The notes beneath the pieces were generated by a model that worked only from the letters and a program-made list of their open reading frames with translations, ran no database searches and was not told the DNA's origin. The position numbers and the translations under genes are program-made. Shown here piece by piece: positions 31,875 through 40,919 of a DNA stretch of 64,000 nt (its first letter is position 1; each line of letters opens with the position of its first letter). The DNA lies in assembly GCF_900105415.1 (NCBI RefSeq), contig NZ_FNSM01000001.1, forward strand, positions 5,481,501 through 5,545,500, in the 5' to 3' direction. The DNA is from Streptomyces sp. TLI_105. Its GTDB lineage: Bacteria; Actinomycetota; Actinomycetes; Streptomycetales; Streptomycetaceae.

Positions 31875-32909
31875 ATGACTCTTCGTACACGCATCGCATC
31901 GACCACTTCCAGGACCTCGGGCTCGGCGGGCGCTCCGACGAGCGGGCCCGGACGGGCGCCCGGTTCGGACGGGCGCAGTCGCCCCGGAGGGCGCGGCTCG
32001 CCTGCCGGGCGGGCCCGGAGGCGCGCCCGGGTCGGACAGGCCCCCGCGATGCCCGGGGGAGCCGTGCGGCGACGGGCAGACGCTCTGTTCCCGACGGTGA
32101 CACCACCGGCGCCGGCGTCGGTGCCGGGAGCTTGGGAGGTGCCGGACGCGCCGGAGGCTCCGGAGCGTGGTTCCCCGCCAGGGGTACGGGAGCGGATGGC
32201 CGCGCTGCTCCGTGACCGGACCCCGGTGTGGGTGCAGACCAGGTGCGGGCTCGAACCGAGGGCGCTGGCCGCGCTGACGGTGGTTCTTCTCGTGGCCGCC
32301 GGTCTCGCGGGCGGGTACTTCTGGACCGGACGGCCGGAGCCGGTGCGCGCTCCCGAACTCGTCCACGCCGCTGCTCCCGTGACCGCCGTGCCCGAGCCGA
32401 GGGGCGGGCCGGGGCCGGGATCGAGGCCGGGACCGGGGCCGGTGCCGGTGCCGGTGCAGGGAGTCGGGGCTTCCGGGGCGCGGGTCGTGGTCGACATCGG
32501 CGGCAAGGTGCGCAGGCCCGGCGTACTGACCCTGCCGGCCGGCTCGCGTGTGGCGGACGCCCTGCGGGCGGCGGGCGGGGCGGAGCCCGGCGCGGACCTC
32601 ACCGGCGTCAACCGGGCTCGCGTCCTGTTCGACGGCGAGCAGATCCTGGTCGGTCTGCCGGGGACGTCGGCGGCCGGCTCCGGTCCGGGCGGTGGCGCCG
32701 GGGACGGTGCGCCGGGGGCGCCGTTGAGCCTCAACACCGCCACGGCGGAACAACTCGACGGCCTCCCGGGCGTGGGACCCGTGCTCGCCCGGCACATCGT
32801 CGACCACCGGACGGAGCACGGTGGCTTCCGGTCGGTCGCGGAGCTGCGGGAGGTCAACGGCATCGGTGAGCGCCGGTTCGCCGACCTCGAGCCGTTGGTC
32901 CGGCCATGA
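31875..32909 (+). CDS. comEA: ComEA-like DNA-binding membrane protein
   Basis: A 344-residue protein. The first 130 residues are disordered (Pro/Gly/Arg-rich). A membrane helix follows near residues 135-158 (ALAALTVVLLVAAGLAGGYFW). Next is an SLBB domain near residues 200-255 (VVVDIGGKVRRPGVLTLPAG, GEQILVG). The C-terminus carries two helix-hairpin-helix motifs (SLNTATAEQLDGLPGVGP, FRSVAELREVNGIGE). ComEA binds incoming double-stranded DNA at the cell surface in competent bacteria. The stop overlaps the comEC ATG by 4 nt (ATGA). Streptomyces is not known for natural competence, so the present role of the pair is open. Confidence 0.93.
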   Translation: MTLRTRIASTTSRTSGSAGAPTSGPGRAPGSDGRSRPGGRGSPAGRARRRARVGQAPAMPGGAVRRRADALFPTVTPPAPASVPGAWEVPDAPEAPERGSPPGVRERMAALLRDRTPVWVQTRCGLEPRALAALTVVLLVAAGLAGGYFWTGRPEPVRAPELVHAAAPVTAVPEPRGGPGPGSRPGPGPVPVPVQGVGASGARVVVDIGGKVRRPGVLTLPAGSRVADALRAAGGAEPGADLTGVNRARVLFDGEQILVGLPGTSAAGSGPGGGAGDGAPGAPLSLNTATAEQLDGLPGVGPVLARHIVDHRTEHGGFRSVAELREVNGIGERRFADLEPLVRP

Positions 32910-35437
32910 AGCCGGACGAGGGAATCGATGAGGAGCGCGGCGCGGGGCAGCCGTCGTGGCGGGAGGGTCCGACCGATCTCCGCCTCGTTCCCCTCGCGGC
33001 GGCTGCCTGGGCGGCGGCGGCCTGTGCCGTGGGCGCCACCGGCTGGTGGACGGCGACCGGTGTCACCGTCTGCCTGGTGGGAGCCCTGATCCTGCTGGTG
33101 CGGGGGCAGGTCCGGCGGCGCGGGGACCCGGGTGACGGTCGCGGAGCGGCCGTCCCGGGGGCCACGCCGGGGTGGCGATTACGGGCGACCGCGTGGGCCG
33201 GGGTGTTGCTCTGCGCGGCGGCCGGAGCCGCCTCGGCGGGGCTGCAGGCGGCGGATCTGCGGCGGGGCCCCGTGCCGGAGCTGGCGCGGGAGTACGCGCG
33301 GGCGCGGTTGGAGGTGGCGGTGACCTCCGACCCCCGGCTCACCCGGCCCAAGGTCCGGGGCAACGCGATGGCGCCGGTCTCGATCGTCCTGGACGGCGAG
33401 GTGACCCGGGTCGAGCGGTCGGACGGCTCGGTCCACCGGACCCGGACGCCGGTCCTGCTGGTCGTGCCGTCGGGGGAGGGGCGGGAGGAGTGGCTGCGCC
33501 TCCTTCCCTCCACCCGGCTGCGGGTCGGCGCCCGGCTCGCGCCGCCGCTGCGGTCCGGTGAGTCCTTCGCCGCGGTGCTCAAGGTCGACGGGGCCGGTCC
33601 TCCGAGGATCGTCGGCCCGCCGAGCGGCCTGCAGCGGACGGCGGGGGATCTGCGCGCCGGGCTGCGGGAGGCGTCCGAGAAGCTCGACCCGGACGCGAGG
33701 GCCCTGCTGCCCGGGCTCGTCGTGGGGGACACCTCCAGGATCGGCCCCGAGCTGCGGGACGCGTTCGAGGCGACCGACCTCACCCACCTCCTGGCGGTCT
33801 CCGGGAGCAACCTCACGGTGGTGTTGCTCCTGCTCGTCGGGCGGCCCGGGCGAGCGCAGCAGGTGGAGCGGGGCGGGCTCGCGCCACGGATCGGGCTGTC
33901 GCTGCGGGTCACGGCGCTGGCCGGGGGAGGGCTGACGCTCGCGTTCGTGGTCGTCTGCCGGCCGGACCCGAGCGTGCTGCGGGCCGCGGCCTGCGGTCTG
34001 GTCGCGCTGCTCGCGATCGGTACCGGACGCCGGAGGTCGCTGATCCCCGCGCTGGCCGCCGCCGTCCTCGTCCTGGTGCTCTATGACCCCTGGCTCGCCC
34101 GGAGTTACGGCTTCCTGCTGTCGGTCCTGGCGACCGGGGCGCTGCTGACGATCGCCCCGCGGTGGAGCGAGGGGCTGCGGCGGCGCGGGGTGCCCGGGCG
34201 GGCGGCGGAGGCGCTGGGCGCGGGCCTGGCGGCGCAGGCGGTCTGCGCGCCGGTCGTGGCGGTGTTCGCCGCCCGGGTGAGTCTGGTCGCCGTCCCGGCG
34301 AACCTCTTCGCCGAGCTCGCGGTGGCGCCGGCGACGGTGTGCGGGTTCGCCACGCTCGCCCTGGCGGCGGTCTGGATGCCCGCGGCGGAGGGGCTGGCGT
34401 GGGTGGCGGGGTGGCCGGCCGGGTGGCTCGCGCGGGTGGCCCGTACGGGCGCCGCGCTGCCGGGGGCCGAGCTGGCCTGGCCCGGCGGGTGGTGGGGCGG
34501 CCTCGCGCTGGCGCTGTTCACGGCGCTGGTGGTGCTCGGGGCACGGAGGCTGCCGTACCGGGGTGTGGTCGGCGCGCTCGTCGCCGGGCTGCTCCTGCTC
34601 GTGGTGGTGCGGCCGGCGCCGCTGGCCCGGTGGGTCACGGGGTGGCCGCCGCCGGGCTGGGTGTTCGCCATGTGCCAGGTGGGGCAGGGGGACGCGACGG
34701 TGCTCGCGGCGGGCGGGAACTCCGCCGTCGTGGTGGACGCGGGCCCCGACCCCGTGCCGGTGGACCGCTGTCTGCGCGAACTCGGGGTGCGGAGGGTGCC
34801 GTTGGTGGTGCTCACCCACTTCCACGCCGACCATGTGGCCGGGCTTCCCGGCGTGCTGCGGGGGAGGGCGGTGGGTGCGATCCAGACCACGGGACTCGAA
34901 GAGCCGCCCGGTCAGGCGGCGTTCGTGCGGCGGACCGCGGCCGCGGCAGGGGTGCCGCTGATCCGTGCGGGGTCGGGCGAGCGGCGGAGGATCGGGGCCC
35001 TGGAGTGGCGGGTGCTCTGGCCGTGGGCCGGTGCCGGAGGGAGCGATGCCTCCGGGGCCTCCGTCGAGGGGCCCAACGACGCCAGTGTCACGCTGCTCGT
35101 CCGTACCGCCGGAGGGCTGAGCCTGCTGCTGCTCGGGGACCTCGAACCGCCGGCCCAGCGGGCGTTGATGGGGGTGCATCCGGGGCTGGGGCCGGTGGAC
35201 GTGCTCAAGGTCGCCCATCACGGTTCCGCGCACCAGGACCCCGGTCTGATGCGGGCGGTGCGGCCGAGACTCGCGCTCGTGTCGGCGGGGCGCGACAACC
35301 CGTACGGCCATCCCTCGCCCCGGACGCTGGAGGCGCTGAGGGTGGGCGGCGCGCGGGTGCTGCGGACCGACCGGGACGGGGCCGTCGCCGTGGTGGGGGC
35401 GGGGAGGGGCCTCGTGGCCGTGCCGGGAGGGGGATGA
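32906..35437 (+). CDS. comEC: ComEC/Rec2-like DNA-uptake channel
   Basis: An 843-residue membrane protein. N-terminal helices and a DUF4131-type outer domain (about residues 25-240) precede the Competence domain with many helices (LTHLLAVSGSNLTVVLLLLVG and onward). The C-terminal metallo-beta-lactamase-like domain contains THFHADH near residue 640 and VAHHGS near residue 772. In competent bacteria ComEC passes one DNA strand through the membrane, and the MBL domain is thought to be a nuclease. The zinc-ligand motif is intact. It is coupled to comEA by ATGA overlap. Confidence 0.94.
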   Translation: MKPDEGIDEERGAGQPSWREGPTDLRLVPLAAAAWAAAACAVGATGWWTATGVTVCLVGALILLVRGQVRRRGDPGDGRGAAVPGATPGWRLRATAWAGVLLCAAAGAASAGLQAADLRRGPVPELAREYARARLEVAVTSDPRLTRPKVRGNAMAPVSIVLDGEVTRVERSDGSVHRTRTPVLLVVPSGEGREEWLRLLPSTRLRVGARLAPPLRSGESFAAVLKVDGAGPPRIVGPPSGLQRTAGDLRAGLREASEKLDPDARALLPGLVVGDTSRIGPELRDAFEATDLTHLLAVSGSNLTVVLLLLVGRPGRAQQVERGGLAPRIGLSLRVTALAGGGLTLAFVVVCRPDPSVLRAAACGLVALLAIGTGRRRSLIPALAAAVLVLVLYDPWLARSYGFLLSVLATGALLTIAPRWSEGLRRRGVPGRAAEALGAGLAAQAVCAPVVAVFAARVSLVAVPANLFAELAVAPATVCGFATLALAAVWMPAAEGLAWVAGWPAGWLARVARTGAALPGAELAWPGGWWGGLALALFTALVVLGARRLPYRGVVGALVAGLLLLVVVRPAPLARWVTGWPPPGWVFAMCQVGQGDATVLAAGGNSAVVVDAGPDPVPVDRCLRELGVRRVPLVVLTHFHADHVAGLPGVLRGRAVGAIQTTGLEEPPGQAAFVRRTAAAAGVPLIRAGSGERRRIGALEWRVLWPWAGAGGSDASGASVEGPNDASVTLLVRTAGGLSLLLLGDLEPPAQRALMGVHPGLGPVDVLKVAHHGSAHQDPGLMRAVRPRLALVSAGRDNPYGHPSPRTLEALRVGGARVLRTDRDGAVAVVGAGRGLVAVPGGG

Positions 35438-35466
35438 GGCTGCCGGAGAGGCTTGCGAAGAAACTC

Positions 35467-35496
35467 TTGTAAAGGAATCTTTCTAAAGATACCTTT
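35467..35496 (+). promoter_or_regulatory. Promoter plus 26-bp palindromic operator of the ArsR/MFS operon
   Basis: -35 TTGTAA (35467-35472), exactly 17-bp spacer, -10 TACCTT (35490-35495), then 6 nt and the GTG at 35502. A 26-bp palindrome (12-bp arms 35471-35482 and 35485-35496, one mismatch, 2-bp centre) covers the end of the -35, the spacer and the -10. The site is AT-rich in a GC-rich context. A dimer bound here would block RNA polymerase, so autoregulation by the downstream winged-helix protein is likely. Confidence 0.8.
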
Positions 35497-35501
35497 TCAT
35501 C

Positions 35502-36122
35502 GTGCCGGAGAACAGAGAAGCCCAGTCCGGGGACGAGCAGCCCCGCAGCATCCGACTCACCGACCCGCGCGCCCTGCGGGCCTACGCCCATCCGCTACGG
35601 ATGTCGCTGGTGGGGCTGCTGCGCAGCAGCGGGCCCTTCACCGCCACCCGTGCCGCCGAGCTGACCGGCGAGTCAGTGGCCAGCTGCTCCTACCACCTGC
35701 GGATGCTCGCCAAGTACGGGCTGGTGGAGGAGGCGCCCGGCGGACGGGGGCGGGAGAAGCCCTGGCGGGCCACCGCCCGGTACACGGAGTGGCCGGACCA
35801 CAGTGAGGACGCGACGGTCGCAGAGGCGGCCGACGCGCTGAGCGCCGCCGTCATCGAGCGCTACTTCGAACGGGTCACCCGCGCCCTGGAGAACCGGCGC
35901 CGGCTGCCGAAGGAGTGGCGGGAGGCGGAGGAGTTCGGCGACTCCCTGCTCCACCTCACCGCCGAGGAACTGACCGACCTCGGCGAGCGGATCGGCGAGC
36001 TGCTCCGGCCCTACGAGGCCCGCACCTCCGACCCCTCCCTCAGGCCCGCGGGCGCCCGGCCCGTCAGCATCCTGCGGATCGCCTACCTGGACCAGGAAAT
36101 CCCCGACAGCGAAGAGGAGTGA
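35502..36122 (+). CDS. ArsR-type winged-helix transcription regulator
   Basis: A 206-residue regulator. The winged helix lies at about residues 20-95 (LRAYAHPLRMSLVGLLRSSG, ATRAAELTGESVASCSYHLRMLAKYGLVEEA), the typical HTH_20/ArsR layout with recognition helix SVASCSYHL. The C-terminal half is helical and acidic and may be the effector or dimer region. The usual ArsR metal-ligand motif (CVC) is absent, so the signal is probably an organic molecule. The GTG at 35502 is 6 nt from the -10 box. An MFS gene follows 5 nt after the stop, so the regulator probably represses its own operon. Confidence 0.92.
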   Translation: MPENREAQSGDEQPRSIRLTDPRALRAYAHPLRMSLVGLLRSSGPFTATRAAELTGESVASCSYHLRMLAKYGLVEEAPGGRGREKPWRATARYTEWPDHSEDATVAEAADALSAAVIERYFERVTRALENRRRLPKEWREAEEFGDSLLHLTAEELTDLGERIGELLRPYEARTSDPSLRPAGARPVSILRIAYLDQEIPDSEEE

Positions 36123-36127
36123 ACGAG

Positions 36128-37405
36128 ATGGCCCTCGTGGAACGCGTACCGGCGCTGCTGCGCGAGCGGACCTTCCGTCGCTACTGGACCGGGCAGACCG
36201 TCTCCCTCGTCGGGGACCAGATCTCGCTCATCGCGATCCCGCTCGCGGCCGTCCTGGTCCTCGGCGCCGACGCCACTGCGATGGGCCTGCTCAAGACCGC
36301 CGAACTCCTGCCCGCCCTCCTGCTCAACCTGCCGTTCGGCGCCTGGGCCGACCGGCAGGCCAGTCGCCGGCGCGCCATGATCGCGGCCGACCTCGGACGG
36401 GCGGCGCTCATCCTGAGCCTGCCCGTCGCCTACGCCCTGGACACGCTGACGCTCGGCCAGCTGTACGCGGTGGCCTTCGGGATCGGGGCGCTCACCGTGC
36501 TCTTCGAGGTCTGCAACGTCACGCTGTTCGTCACGCTGGTCCCCACCGAGCGCTACGTCCAGGCGAACTCGCTGGTGAACGGGAGCCGTTCGATGGCCTG
36601 GCTCGCCGGGCCCGGGGTCGGAGGACTGCTCGTGCAGTTCCTCACCGCGCCCTTCGCGCTCGTCGCGGACGCGCTCACCTATCTGGTGTCGGCCGGGTAC
36701 CTGGCCCGGATCGCGCCGGTCGAACCCGCGCCGGCGCCCGTGGCCAAGGGGCACTTCACCGAGGGGCTGCGCTGGGTGGTGCGGGAGCGTTCGATGCGCG
36801 CGCTGTTCGCGGCCTCCGGCACGATCCAGTTCTTCAACTACATGTTCAGCACGATCTTCGTGCTCTACGCGACCACCGAACTCGGCCTCGGCGCGGGTCT
36901 GCTCGGTCTCGTGCTCGCGGCCGGTGCCGTGGGCGGTCTCCTCGGGGCGGTGTGGAGCGGGGCGGTCGTCCGGCGGGTCGGCGTCGGCACCTCGCTCGTC
37001 GCCGGCTTCCTCGGATTCACCCTCCCCCTGCTCCTGGTGCCCCTGGCGGACGGGCCGCTTCCGCTGGTGGCGGGGGTGCTGTTCGCCGCGGAGTTCCTCT
37101 CCTGCCTCGGGGTGATGCTCGCCGACATCGCCGCGGGATCGTTCCAGATGGCGCTGATACCCGACGCCGTGCGAGCCAGGGTGATGGGTGCGTACCGGAC
37201 GCTCAACCACGGCTTTCGTCCGCTCGGCGCACTCGTCGGAGGCCTGCTCGGCACCGCGATCGGACTGCGCCCCACGCTGTGGATCGCCACCGCCGGGGCC
37301 GTCCTCGCCGTTCTCTGGCTGCTGCCCTCGCCGCTGCCGCGGACGCGGGAGCTGCCCGCGCGGGAAGGGGAGTCGGTGCCCGTCGGATCGGGCTCGGCGC
37401 CGTGA
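36128..37405 (+). CDS. MFS transporter in ArsR operon
   Basis: A 425-residue major facilitator with about 12 membrane segments. Motif A-like ADRQASRRRAM occurs near residues 75-85, and the region FRRYWTGQTVSLVGDQISLIAIP is typical of the enterobactin-exporter-like/MFS_3 group of effluxers. The ATG at 36128 has GAGGAG 8 nt upstream and lies 5 nt after the regulator stop. It is probably induced when the ArsR-type protein releases the upstream palindrome. Substrate unknown. Confidence 0.92.
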   Translation: MALVERVPALLRERTFRRYWTGQTVSLVGDQISLIAIPLAAVLVLGADATAMGLLKTAELLPALLLNLPFGAWADRQASRRRAMIAADLGRAALILSLPVAYALDTLTLGQLYAVAFGIGALTVLFEVCNVTLFVTLVPTERYVQANSLVNGSRSMAWLAGPGVGGLLVQFLTAPFALVADALTYLVSAGYLARIAPVEPAPAPVAKGHFTEGLRWVVRERSMRALFAASGTIQFFNYMFSTIFVLYATTELGLGAGLLGLVLAAGAVGGLLGAVWSGAVVRRVGVGTSLVAGFLGFTLPLLLVPLADGPLPLVAGVLFAAEFLSCLGVMLADIAAGSFQMALIPDAVRARVMGAYRTLNHGFRPLGALVGGLLGTAIGLRPTLWIATAGAVLAVLWLLPSPLPRTRELPAREGESVPVGSGSAP

Positions 37406-37514
37406 CGGCCGCGCGAAGCGGAATCCTCAATGAAGCGGAACTCTCAATTCGGACCCTGGGTAACACTTGCCTCGACTCACCCCGTTTGCCTCGAACGCCC
37501 CAACGATGATCGAA

Positions 37515-37545
37515 TGCGACTTCGTTGCATAGTGAATGAGTCGCA
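37515..37545. promoter_or_regulatory. Inverted repeat upstream of YceI gene
   Basis: TGCGACT (37515-37521) and AGTCGCA (37539-37545) flank 17 nt, ending 16 nt before the ATG. The gap 37406-37561 is AT-richer than average and also has a 9-bp direct repeat TTGCCTCGA (37467, 37486). It probably contains the promoter. Confidence 0.35.
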
Positions 37546-37561
37546 CGGGGGTGCGTGAAGA

Positions 37562-38446
37562 ATGTTCGATCGTCTCTTCGGGAAGCGGGCGGCGGGAGCC
37601 TCGCGCGGCGGTCCGCTCGCCGGCCTCTCCGTCCCCTCCTCGGCGGGCGTGCTCAGCTGCCGGGTGCTCGACCCCGTGCACGAACCCGTCCGGCAGGCCG
37701 AGTTCGTCGTCAGCGACACGGCGGGCCGCAAGGTCCTGGCCGGCGAGACCGACCCGTACGGCACGGTCCTCGCGACCGTACCGGCGGGCGAGTACCGGGT
37801 CGCCGTCACCTCCGAGGGCTACACGCCCTACCACGGCAGCACCGTCGTCGCCGAGGGCGAGCACCAGGGCCTCGGTGACGTCCTGCTCCAGGTCGCGCCC
37901 CAGCCCCAGCTCCCGGAGCCCGGCGACTGGGAGATCGACCCCGCGCACTCGCAGATCGGCTTCACGGCGCGCCACATCGGCCTCGCCCGGATCCACGGAC
38001 GGTTCAACAGCTTCGCGGGCGCGGTCCGGATCGCCGAACGCATGGAGCACTCCGCGATGCACGTCGTCATCGACGCGGCCTCCATCGACACCGGGGTGCA
38101 GATGCGCGACGACCACCTGCGCTCCGGCGACTTCCTCGACGTCGGCGCCTACCCGACGCTGGAGTTCTTCAGCGAGCGCTTCGTCCACCGGGGCGGCAGT
38201 CGCTGGGCCGTCACCGGAGCGCTCACCCTCCACGGAGTGAGCCGCACGGTGACCCTGGACACCCAGTACCTGGGCCTCGGGAACGGCCTGGAGGGCGAGA
38301 CCCGGGGCGCCTGCCGGGCCACCACCGAGCTGCACCGGGAGGACTTCACCCTCACCTGGCAGACGCTGCTCGCACGGGGCATCGCGGCGGTCGGGTCCAG
38401 CATCAGCATCGAACTCGACGTCCAGATCGTCCCCAAGAAGGGCTGA
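37562..38446 (+). CDS. YceI family protein with N-terminal regulatory beta-sandwich
   Basis: A 294-residue protein. Residues about 30-110 (GVLSCRVLDPVHEPVRQAEFVV..., VPAGEYRVAVTSEGYTPY) look like a carboxypeptidase-regulatory-like beta sandwich. Residues about 118-290 are a YceI lipocalin-like domain (WEIDPAHSQIGFTARHIG, GALTLHGVSRTVTLD, EDFTLTW). YceI proteins bind long isoprenoids or other lipids. There is no signal peptide (MFDRLFGKRAAG), so it should be cytoplasmic, unlike many YceI proteins. The fusion is common in actinobacteria. The ATG at 37562 is supported by the start of high third-position GC. Confidence 0.92.
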   Translation: MFDRLFGKRAAGASRGGPLAGLSVPSSAGVLSCRVLDPVHEPVRQAEFVVSDTAGRKVLAGETDPYGTVLATVPAGEYRVAVTSEGYTPYHGSTVVAEGEHQGLGDVLLQVAPQPQLPEPGDWEIDPAHSQIGFTARHIGLARIHGRFNSFAGAVRIAERMEHSAMHVVIDAASIDTGVQMRDDHLRSGDFLDVGAYPTLEFFSERFVHRGGSRWAVTGALTLHGVSRTVTLDTQYLGLGNGLEGETRGACRATTELHREDFTLTWQTLLARGIAAVGSSISIELDVQIVPKKG

Positions 38447-38464
38447 CGGGCGGGCCCGGCGGTC

Positions 38465-38707
38465 CTACGGGGCTTCCAGCCAGCCCTCGTACTCGGCGGC
38501 CAGCGCGTCCAGCGCCGCCGGGTCGAGGCGGGCGTCCGGGTCCTCGACGACCACCAGCCACTGCGCGTCCTCGGCGTCGTCCTCCCCGGCCAGGGCGTCC
38601 CGTACGAGCTGCGGTTCCTCGGCCACGCCGAAACGGTCGGGGAGTTCCCCGGCGACCTCCTCGGCGGCGTCGCGGTCGGGCAGTACCAGTACGTGTCGTT
38701 CACTCAC
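38465..38707 (-). CDS. Small acidic hypothetical protein
   Basis: An 80-residue, very acidic cytoplasmic protein (MSERHVLVLPDRDAAEEVAGEL...) ending EYEGWLEAP, with a predicted alpha/beta pattern. The GTG at 38707 has a purine-rich GGCGGGG just upstream. It converges with the YceI gene and is divergent from holA. The family is not recognised. Confidence 0.75.
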   Translation of the reverse strand: MSERHVLVLPDRDAAEEVAGELPDRFGVAEEPQLVRDALAGEDDAEDAQWLVVVEDPDARLDPAALDALAAEYEGWLEAP

Positions 38708-38778
38708 CCCGCCATTCTCGTCCCCCTCGTCCCCTTGCCGGGCATCGGTGTCAGTGGCCCGTGGGATGCTGGATCGCG

Positions 38779-39768
38779 ATGGCCACCAGAAAGACTTCCC
38801 CCGACGACCTCCTCGGCCCCGTGACGCTCGCCGTGGGACAGGAGGACCTGCTCCTCGACCGCGCCGTCCAGGAGGTGGTGGCGGCCGCGCGGGCCGCCGA
38901 CGCCGACACGGACGTGCGCGACCTCACCCCCGACCAGCTCCAGCCCGGGGCGCTGGCCGAGCTCACCAGCCCCTCGCTCTTCGCCGAGCGCAAGGTGCTG
39001 GTCGTGCGGAACGCGCAGGACCTCTCCGCCGACACGATCAAGGACGTCAAGGCGTACCTGGACGACCCCATCGAGGACATCTCGCTCGTCCTGCTCCACG
39101 CCGGCGGCGCCAAGGGCAAGGGGCTGCTCGACGCGGCGCGCAAGGCGGGGGCCCGGGAGGTCGCCTGCCCGAAGACGACGAAGCCGGCGGAGCGGCTGAC
39201 GTTCGTACGGCAGGAGTTCCGGGCGCTGGGGCGTTCGGCCACGCCCGAGGCCTGCCAGGCGCTCGTGGACTCGATCGGCAGCGATCTGCGGGAGCTCGCG
39301 TCCGCGGTCGCGCAGCTCACGTCCGACGTGGACGGGACGATCGACGAGGCGGTCGTCGGGCGGTACTACACGGGTCGCGCCGAGGCCTCCTCCTTCAACG
39401 TCGCGGACCGTGCCGTTGAAGGGCGGGCGGCCGAGGCCCTGGAGGCCCTGCGCTGGTCGCTCTCGACCGGGGTCGCGCCCGTGCTCATCACCAGCGCGCT
39501 GGCGCAGGGGGTACGGGCGATCGGCAAGCTCTCCTCGGCGCGGGGCGGGCGGCCGGCCGACCTGGCGCGGGAGCTGGGCATGCCGCCCTGGAAGATCGAC
39601 CGCGTGCGGCAGCAGATGCGCGGCTGGACCCCGGACGGGGTGTCGCTGGCCCTGCGGGCGATCGCGGAGGCGGACGCGGGGGTGAAGGGCGGGGGTGACG
39701 ACCCGGAGTACGCCCTGGAGAAGGCGGTGGTCGCGGTGGCGCGGGCGGCGAGGATGCGGCGGGGCTGA
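38779..39768 (+). CDS. holA: DNA polymerase III subunit delta
   Basis: A 329-residue clamp-loader delta subunit, which opens the sliding clamp. Recognisable parts are the N-terminal VTLAVGQEDLLLDRAV, SPSLFAERKVLVVRN, VLLHAGGAKGKGLLDAARK, and the C-terminal collar region PPWKIDRVRQQMRGWTPDGVSLALRAIAEADAGVKG. The ATG at 38779 begins the conserved segment. The stop at 39766-39768 is followed within 14 nt by a 26-bp tandem repeat. Confidence 0.95.
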   Translation: MATRKTSPDDLLGPVTLAVGQEDLLLDRAVQEVVAAARAADADTDVRDLTPDQLQPGALAELTSPSLFAERKVLVVRNAQDLSADTIKDVKAYLDDPIEDISLVLLHAGGAKGKGLLDAARKAGAREVACPKTTKPAERLTFVRQEFRALGRSATPEACQALVDSIGSDLRELASAVAQLTSDVDGTIDEAVVGRYYTGRAEASSFNVADRAVEGRAAEALEALRWSLSTGVAPVLITSALAQGVRAIGKLSSARGGRPADLARELGMPPWKIDRVRQQMRGWTPDGVSLALRAIAEADAGVKGGGDDPEYALEKAVVAVARAARMRRG

Positions 39769-39781
39769 GCTGAGGCGGGGA

Positions 39782-39870
39782 CCTGGCGGTCGGCGGGGCG
39801 GTGTGGGCCTGGCGGTCGGCGGGGCGGTGCGGGTCTGGCGGTGGCCGGACGGTGCGGGCCTGGTGGGTCG
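39782..39870 (+). repeat. 26-bp tandem repeat just after holA
   Basis: Units at 39782-39807, 39808-39833, 39834-39858 and a partial fourth begin CCTGGCGGTCGGCGGGGCGG. The first two differ at one base. Confidence 0.85.
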
Positions 39871-40009
39871 GGGGCGTTGTGGTGCGGGGTGGGCCGGGGC
39901 GTGGCGTGTGGTGCGGGGCGGTTCGTGGCTGGTGTCCGAGCGGATCCCCCACCCCACCCCTTCCCGAAACCCTGCCGGGGGCTGGTGGGGGCTGAGGCCC
40001 GTCCCTTCC

Positions 40010-40024
40010 GGGGGCTCCGCCCCC
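40010..40024. repeat. GGGGG-CTCCG-CCCCC extragenic hairpin
   Basis: A 5-bp GC stem around CTCCG, within the kind of GGGGCTCCGCCCC-GGACCCC element that, as I recall, is very common between Streptomyces genes. It sits between the 26-bp and 58-bp arrays. The sequence 39871-40009 holds no gene. Confidence 0.5.
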
Positions 40025-40045
40025 GCCGGACCCCCATGACCGGCC

Positions 40046-40735
40046 GGCAGCTTCGCGCCGCCGACTTCGGGCCCCGAGGGCTCGCGCCGTCCGGCCGCGC
40101 TGCGGCAACTCGGCTCCGCCGACTTCGGGCCCCGAGGGCTCGCGCCCTCCGGCCGCGCTGCGGCAACTCGGCTCCGCCGGCTCCGAACCCCGCCGGCTCG
40201 CGCCGCCCAGGGGTGCTGCGGCTGTTCCGTGCCGTCGGTTCGGGGCCCGGTGGCTTGCGCTGCCCAGCAGCCCTGCGGCTGTGCTTTGCGCCGCCGGTTC
40301 CGGGGCCTGCCGGCCTCGCGCTGTCCAGCAGTCCGTCGGCAGCTTCGCGCCGTCAGCTCCGGGCTCCCTGCCAGGCTCGCGCCGCCCGTCAGCCAGGCGG
40401 CAGCTTCGCACCGCCGACTCCGGCTCCCACTGGGCTTGCGCTCCCGGTAGCGCTGCGGCCGTTTCATGCCGTTGCCGTTGTCGTTGGGGCCTGGTGGCAG
40501 GCGCTGCCTAGCGGCCCGGGGCAGCTTCGCGCCGTCGGCTCCGGGCCCCGGCCTCGCGGCCGTCCGTCAGCTCTGCGGCCGCTTCGCGCCGTCGGCTCCG
40601 GTCCCCCGGCCCCCGGCCTTGCACCCGCCCGTCAGCCCTGCGGCAGCTTCGCGCCCCGGCCCCGGGCCCCGGCCTCGCCCCGCCCGTCAGCCCCGCGGTG
40701 CTTCGTGCCGTTGCGGTTGGTCCCGTGGGGGGCCG
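40046..40735 (+). repeat. Degenerate 58-bp minisatellite, about 12 copies
   Basis: Unit starts at 40046, 40104, 40162, 40220, 40277, 40338, 40399, 40457, 40520, 40577, 40642 and 40697; unit length 55-65 bp. Consensus begins GGCAGCTTCGCGCCGYCG and ends near CAGCCCTGC. Units 1 and 2 are most alike and the rest have diverged. The array fills most of the 1151-bp gap between holA and convergent rpsT. Long frames through it on both strands come from the periodicity and GC content. Nothing further is seen in 40736-40919. Confidence 0.9.
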
Positions 40736-40919
40736 TTTCGGGGCCGGTGGGTACGGCGAAGGCCCCGGCGGTCCTGGGGAAGGAGGCGGCGGGGCCTTCG
40801 GCGGTGGTGCTGGTGGGCTCGCACACGCGTGGCGAACGCGTCCGCGTGCGAGTCCATGTGGCCGGGCGGGAGCGGGGTAGAGGGCCCGCTGGTTCCCGTA
40901 CGGCCGATCACATCAGAGC

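Noticed and set aside
40046..40735. CRISPR array
   Set aside because: Units are head-to-tail and degenerate, with no unique spacers of constant length and no cas genes nearby.
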